From: Palsa-1447 sp964509885
GTDB taxonomy: Bacteria; Verrucomicrobiota; Verrucomicrobiia; Opitutales; Opitutaceae
DNA length: 64,000 bases
Assembly (NCBI GenBank): GCA_964509885.1
Contig: CAZDZL010000011.1
Coordinates: 1 to 64,000, forward strand
Direction: 5' to 3'
Shown: positions 60,273 through 64,000 of the stretch, piece after piece
Layout of the letters: every line of letters begins with the position of its first letter
Position numbering within the stretch: the first letter of the stretch is position 1
Notes under the pieces: generated by a model
Told to the model about the DNA's origin: nothing
Seen by the model: the letters and a program-made list of their open reading frames with translations, nothing else
Database searches by the model: none
Made by a program: the position numbers and the translations under genes

Positions 60273-61478
60273 CTACGACACCGGGGCGAGGTTCTCGGCG
60301 ACCGGCAGGCGGTAGGCCTTGAGCGCCGGGACAATCCCGCCGAGGGCGCAGAGGACCACGAGGCCCGCTGGAGCGAGGGCCAGCACGGGGTGGACCTCGG
60401 TGAGCGAGAGCACGACGCCGGTCTGCGCGCGGATGATCCGGGCGACGCCGGCGAAGAGGACGCCGTAGACCGCAAACCCCGCGAGGGCGCCCAGGGCGCC
60501 TATGCACGCGGACTCCGCGACCACGGCGCCGAAGACCAGCCGCCTGCGGGCGCCGAGCGCCCTCAGGATCGCAATGTCGCGCTTCCGGGCATTCATCGAG
60601 TTGTAGATGCTCGCGAGGACGGAGCCGGCGGCCACGAGCGCCACAAGGTAGGCCACCAGCGCCAGCACCTGGTCGAACCAGCTGATCTTCCCGAAGAGGT
60701 CCGCGAGGATGGCCCCCACGGGATATGCGAACGTGAGCCTGTTGCCCTGCTTGTTGATCATGAGGTCCATCATGAAGCCGGCCGTGGGCGACCGGAGCTT
60801 GATCAGGACGGCGCTGATGTCGGTCGCCGCGCGCGGGTCGTGCCCGCTCATGGTCTGGACGCCCTTGATCGGTATAAGGACCACCCGGTCGAGCGGCGTG
60901 CCGGTCGGGCTGAGGATCCCGACGACGGTGAACAGGTCGGCATGCTGCGCGGAGGGATCGTACGCCAGCCCGTGGAACGGGTGGAAGGTGTCGCCGACCT
61001 TCAGGCCGAGCCTCTCGGCGGCGAAGCTCCCGACGACAGCCTCCTTGGCCTCGGCGGCGAAGAGTCGGCCGCCGGGGGCCACGCGGTACGTCCTGCCGGG
61101 GGCGTATTCCACGTCCGTGAAGAGCTCCGGGATCGTCCCCACGATCCGGTATCCCCTGAGGTTGTCGCCGACGGCGATCGGGATCGCCACCTTCACAGCC
61201 CGGTCCCGGCGGACGGCCTCGTAGTCCTGCCAGGCCAGGTTGCCCGGCGACGCCTCGAGGTGGAAGATCGCGTTCAGGACAAGCTGGAGCTTCGAGCCGC
61301 GCGCCCCGAGCACGGCGTCGAATGCCGTCGTCGTCTGCAGGAAGGACTTCTGGGCCTGGGCCTTCACCATCCAGACGGTCATGAGGAGGCCGCCGGCGAG
61401 CGCCAGGCTCGCCGCCGTTATGAAGGTCGAGAAGGCGTGCTGCCTCAGGCTGCGGTAGACTATGAGGAGCAGCGTCAT
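60273..61478 (-). CDS. FtsX-domain ABC transporter permease
   Basis: 401 residues. One N-terminal helix (FITAASLALAGGLLMTVWM) precedes a periplasmic domain (about 50-270), then three C-terminal helices. NARKRDIAILRALGARRRLVFG is the FtsX signature, and PALKAYRLPVAENL ends the protein. It is shorter in the periplasmic part than MacB and more like LolE-type permeases. The start ATG at 61478 overlaps the ATPase stop by four bases. It acts with the upstream ATPase and probably DUF3299. Confidence 0.9.
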   Translation of the reverse strand: MTLLLIVYRSLRQHAFSTFITAASLALAGGLLMTVWMVKAQAQKSFLQTTTAFDAVLGARGSKLQLVLNAIFHLEASPGNLAWQDYEAVRRDRAVKVAIPIAVGDNLRGYRIVGTIPELFTDVEYAPGRTYRVAPGGRLFAAEAKEAVVGSFAAERLGLKVGDTFHPFHGLAYDPSAQHADLFTVVGILSPTGTPLDRVVLIPIKGVQTMSGHDPRAATDISAVLIKLRSPTAGFMMDLMINKQGNRLTFAYPVGAILADLFGKISWFDQVLALVAYLVALVAAGSVLASIYNSMNARKRDIAILRALGARRRLVFGAVVAESACIGALGALAGFAVYGVLFAGVARIIRAQTGVVLSLTEVHPVLALAPAGLVVLCALGGIVPALKAYRLPVAENLAPVS

Positions 61479-62152
61479 CGGGCCCGCTCCCCGGCCGCCG
61501 CGTTGAGCGACGTGAAATCCTCGACGCGGCCGAACTGGCCGAGGACCTCCTCGTCGTGGCTCACGAGGAGGAGCGCCGCGCCGCTCTCGCGGCAGGCCTC
61601 GCGGATGAGCGCCAGGGCCTCGCGGGCGTTGCGGCGGTCGAGGTTGCCCGTCGGCTCGTCGGCGAGGACGAGCGCCGGGCGGTTCGCCAGCGCGCGGGCA
61701 ACCGCCACCCGCTGCTGCTGCCCCGTGGACAGCTGCCTCGGGAAGTGCCCGAGCCTGTGCCCGAGTCCCACGCGGCCGAGGAGCCCCCGGGCGCGCCCGA
61801 AGTCCGCGCCCGCGGGCGAGAAGCTCATGCCGAGGACGACGTTCTCGAGGACCGTGTAGCCCTGAAGAAGGTTGAAGGTCTGGAAGATGTAGCCGAGCTT
61901 CGCCGCCCTCAGGCGGTCGCGCGCGGGCTCCGCGAGGGAGGCCATATCCGTCCCGTCGATCGCGATCGACCCGGAGTCGGCGGCGAGTATCCCCGACACC
62001 AGGTTCAGGAACGTCGTCTTCCCGCAGCCGCTCTCCCCGCGGAGCGCGCGCTCCTCGCCCGCGCCGAGCGAGAAGGCGGGGATGTGCACGACCTCGACCC
62101 GCGCGCCCTCGGGGCCCGCGAACGACTTGCGGAGGTCTGTGACGGCGAGCAT
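61475..62152 (-). CDS. LolD/MacB-type ABC transporter ATPase
   Basis: 225 residues. Walker A RGESGCGKTT, Q-loop IFQTFNLLQGYT, signature LSTGQQQRVAVARAL (LSTGQ in place of LSGGQ) and Walker B LVLADEPTGNLDRR, with an intact SHDEE H-loop. The start ATG at 62152 (MLAVTDLRKSF) is preferred over a longer frame with a basic N-terminus. It drives the partner permease and is the first gene of the operon. The substrate may be a lipid or a lipoprotein, by analogy with LolD. Confidence 0.92.
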   Translation of the reverse strand: MLAVTDLRKSFAGPEGARVEVVHIPAFSLGAGEERALRGESGCGKTTFLNLVSGILAADSGSIAIDGTDMASLAEPARDRLRAAKLGYIFQTFNLLQGYTVLENVVLGMSFSPAGADFGRARGLLGRVGLGHRLGHFPRQLSTGQQQRVAVARALANRPALVLADEPTGNLDRRNAREALALIREACRESGAALLLVSHDEEVLGQFGRVEDFTSLNAAAGERAR

Positions 62153-62263
62153 GGCCCGTTGAGGATGGGAGGACGCGCGCCGATGCCAAACGTATTGCGC
62201 CGCGCGGGCGCCTTGGGCGCGGGATTGCATCGGGGCGCAAAATTCTCAAGATGTGCCGGTCCC

Positions 62264-63592
62264 ATGCTTAACGCCGCGAACGAGTTGCTGATCCTTGGGC
62301 TCCTCGTCGTCGTGAACGGCATCATGACCGCGGCCGAGACGGCGTTTGTCTCCGCGCGCAAGGAGAGGCTCAGGAGGATGGCCGAGTCCGGCGGCGAGGG
62401 CGCCGCCGCGGCCCTCATGATCGCCGAGCACCCGGGGAGGTTCCTCGGGCTCGTCCAGTTCTGGCTGACGGTGACCTCGGTGGTCGCCGGCGTCGCCCTC
62501 GTCGCTTCGGCGGCGGAGGAGTTCGCTTCCCTCTTTTCAAGGTGGCCGGTGGCGGCCCCATGGGCCGAGACGATTGGGATCGTCGCCGGGACCCTCGTCG
62601 TCAGCTCGGCCATGCTGCTCTTCGGCGAGCTCCTTCCCAAGAGGCTGGCCCTGGCGAACCCCGAGAGGGCGGCCGCGATCCTCGGGCCCTCGATGCGCAC
62701 CCTCTCCCGCCTCGTGAGCCCCCTCTCCGCGGTGCTCGGCTCCGCGAGCGAGGCGATCGCCTCCTCGATGGGGTTCAAGCCGAGGCCGATCACCGAGCTG
62801 GTCGGCGACGAGGACGTGCGAGCGCTCGTCGAGCGCGGCCTCCACGCGGGCGTCTTCAAGCGCGCCAAGAAGGAGATGGTCGACGGCGTGCTGTCCCTCG
62901 ACAAGCTCCTCATCACGGCGATCATGACGCCCCGCTCCAAGATCGTGTTCCTCAACATCGACGACAACGAGGAGACCAACTGGAGGAAGATCGTCACGAG
63001 CGGGCACTCCTACTTCCCGGTGTTCCAGAAGAACCGGGACCAGGTCGTCGGGATGGTCTCCGTCAAGGCGCTGTGGGCGCACTCGGCGATCGGTCTGCCG
63101 ACGGCCCTCAAGAACCTCCTCGTGCCGCCGCTGATCGCCCCGGAGTCGATGACGGCGCTCCAGCTGCTCGAGCAGTTCAAGAAGACGGGACGGCACACCG
63201 CCGTGATCTCCGACGAGTTCGGCGCGGTCCAGGGGCTCGTCACGCTGATTGACGTCTTCGAGGCGATCGTCGGGGACCTCCCCGAGCCGGGCCACCGCAA
63301 CCAGTCCGGGGCGAAGCGGCGGGAGGACGGCACGTGGCTCGTCGACGCGACGCTCCCGATCGCCGAGTTCAAGACCGCCCTCGGGATCTCGTCGGAGCTT
63401 CCCAACGAGGCCCAGGCCGAGTACAGGACGGCCGGCGGGTTCGTCGTCACGCAGTTCGGCCGGATTCCGGCGGTCGGGGACCAGTTCGGATGGGGAGGCT
63501 GGCGCTTCGAGGTCGCCGAGATGGACAAGCGCCGGGTCGACAAGGTGATCGTGGCGCCCCTGGCGCCGCAGCCCGGCGCGCCCGCGCCGTGA
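62264..63592 (+). CDS. CNNM/CorC-like transporter (hemolysin C family)
   Basis: 442 residues. An N-terminal DUF21 membrane domain (about 1-185) with GIMTAAETAFVSARKERLRRM and FGELLPKRLALANPERAA is followed by two CBS domains (about 205-345, IMTPRSKIVFLNIDD and DEFGAVQGLVTLIDVFEAIVGD) and a C-terminal CorC_HlyC domain (about 365-435). The order DUF21-CBS-CBS-CorC is that of CNNM-type Mg/Co transport or sensing proteins. It is divergent from the ABC operon. No terminator is visible at its end. Confidence 0.92.
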   Translation: MLNAANELLILGLLVVVNGIMTAAETAFVSARKERLRRMAESGGEGAAAALMIAEHPGRFLGLVQFWLTVTSVVAGVALVASAAEEFASLFSRWPVAAPWAETIGIVAGTLVVSSAMLLFGELLPKRLALANPERAAAILGPSMRTLSRLVSPLSAVLGSASEAIASSMGFKPRPITELVGDEDVRALVERGLHAGVFKRAKKEMVDGVLSLDKLLITAIMTPRSKIVFLNIDDNEETNWRKIVTSGHSYFPVFQKNRDQVVGMVSVKALWAHSAIGLPTALKNLLVPPLIAPESMTALQLLEQFKKTGRHTAVISDEFGAVQGLVTLIDVFEAIVGDLPEPGHRNQSGAKRREDGTWLVDATLPIAEFKTALGISSELPNEAQAEYRTAGGFVVTQFGRIPAVGDQFGWGGWRFEVAEMDKRRVDKVIVAPLAPQPGAPAP

Positions 63593-63657
63593 GCTGCGAA
63601 TAACTTGTCGGCAAACGGTCGTTGCGTTTAAGTCGGGCGCTGAGAAATATTTCGCGC

Positions 63658-63864
63658 ATGGCGGACACATGGAAGATGCCTTCACCGGACAACCCACCTC
63701 GATCGTCGGCTCCGTCCTTCCGGACGCCGCCGGGCGAGCCGCTCTTCAAGACGATCACCAGCGCAGACTGGAAGCGCTCGCTCGACTCGGCAAAGCAGCA
63801 GCCGAATGCCATCTCCGAGCAGATACGGATCGCGATCTCGTCCTTCTTGCAAAAGACGAAGTGA
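63658..63864 (+). CDS. Small protein of unknown function
   Basis: 68 residues (MADTWKMPSPDNPP...). A Pro/Ser-rich first half is followed by an amphipathic, basic second half (WKRSLDSAKQQPNAISEQIRI). Third-position GC is high, as in its neighbours, while the overlapping reading frame (open from 63669 to the window edge) is less GC-biased here, so this frame is favoured. It overlaps the next gene by four bases (GTGA), suggesting translational coupling. The function is unknown. It may be a small regulatory or structural protein. Confidence 0.5.
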   Translation: MADTWKMPSPDNPPRSSAPSFRTPPGEPLFKTITSADWKRSLDSAKQQPNAISEQIRIAISSFLQKTK

Positions 63865-64000
63865 GCCTGCTTGAGGCCTCGGGGCCCAACTGGGCGGCGT
63901 TCGGCGCGGCCATCCGCGACTTCCGCAGGCTCCTGCCCATCCGCCCGCTCTCGGACTTCGGCTTCCACGAGACCGAGGGGAATCCGCTCGAGGAGCCGGA
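63861..64000 (+). CDS. Truncated gene at the right edge, unidentified
   Basis: 46 residues in the window, running off the edge. GTG at 63861 overlaps the preceding stop codon by four bases. The same frame is open further left to an ATG at 63669, so the real start is uncertain. The visible part (PNWAAFGAAIRDFRRLLP, then LSDFGFHETEGNP) has a normal protein composition but is too short to identify. Confidence 0.45.
   Translation, partial: MSLLEASGPNWAAFGAAIRDFRRLLPIRPLSDFGFHETEGNPLEEP

Overview
The window is a stretch of bacterial chromosome with very high GC content and about 60 protein genes. The first ~54 bases are the reverse complement of a 16S rRNA 5' end, and the signature after the universal start (ATGAACGCTGGCGGCGTGGT) resembles Verrucomicrobiota. 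Gene content agrees: expanded Gfo/Idh/MocA and sugar isomerase genes, MacB-like transporters, a kinase with a periplasmic propeller, and ADP-heptose and outer-membrane genes of a Gram-negative cell. I infer a Verrucomicrobiota bacterium, perhaps Opitutae-like. This rests on a very short rRNA fragment and should be treated as provisional. I see no transposase, phage gene, CRISPR array or tRNA gene, so this is chromosomal backbone rather than an island.

Layout. 1-1000: 16S 5' end (minus), its leader with a boxB/boxA-like antitermination site, and a long intergenic region with a GC-rich core. 1015-2942: accB-accC (fatty acid synthesis). 2947-8398 (minus): a compact seven-gene operon manA, AsmA-like membrane protein, grpE, dnaJ, rfaE2, purN, prmA. 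8504-13756 (plus): ftsK, a RodZ-like gene, a hexose-phosphate mutarotase, tatA, DUF4199. 13833-15353: a tiny membrane protein divergent from an OxyR-like regulator, then a phasin-like gene. 15363-18501 (minus): a KinB/AlgB-type two-component pair. 18600-20780: a secreted tandem YCII protein and an oversized nucleotide kinase. 20784-25405 (minus): a MacB-type export operon (adaptor, ATPase, two permeases). 25746-29337 (minus): a secreted possible cysteine hydrolase, a LytTR/LytS pair and polyphosphate glucokinase.

29450-36602 (plus): a thioredoxin-fold protein, an aldo/keto reductase, a secreted phosphoesterase and a 1291-residue hybrid kinase with propeller, receiver and Hpt domains. It is met head-on by a cytochrome b562 gene. 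37148-40071 (minus): two RNA methyltransferases and a dipeptide epimerase. 40140-46938 (plus): glycerate kinase, a NamZ-like muramidase lipoprotein, then a dehydrogenase-isomerase-isomerase-dehydrogenase sugar cassette. 46919-48842 (minus): fdhD-MOSC-mobA (molybdenum cofactor), divergent from a Rieske protein and an amidohydrolase. 50369-57976: GTP-type PEP carboxykinase, a stand-alone RNB ribonuclease and several envelope proteins. 58082-64000: a tiny membrane protein, a cation efflux transporter, a double-ACT protein, an ABC transporter/DUF3299 operon, a CNNM/CorC-like membrane protein, and a small gene overlapping a truncated gene at the right edge.

Recurring themes are envelope biogenesis and peptidoglycan/sugar metabolism, several signalling systems, and extreme compactness. 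Most operon neighbours overlap by 4-13 bp, and three convergent pairs overlap at their 3' ends by 17-23 bp. No single new system stands out. The most rewarding leads are the OxyR-like regulator without its peroxidatic cysteine, the sugar cassette, the self-contained phosphorelay kinase, the secreted papain-like candidate, and the GC-rich element upstream of the rRNA operon.
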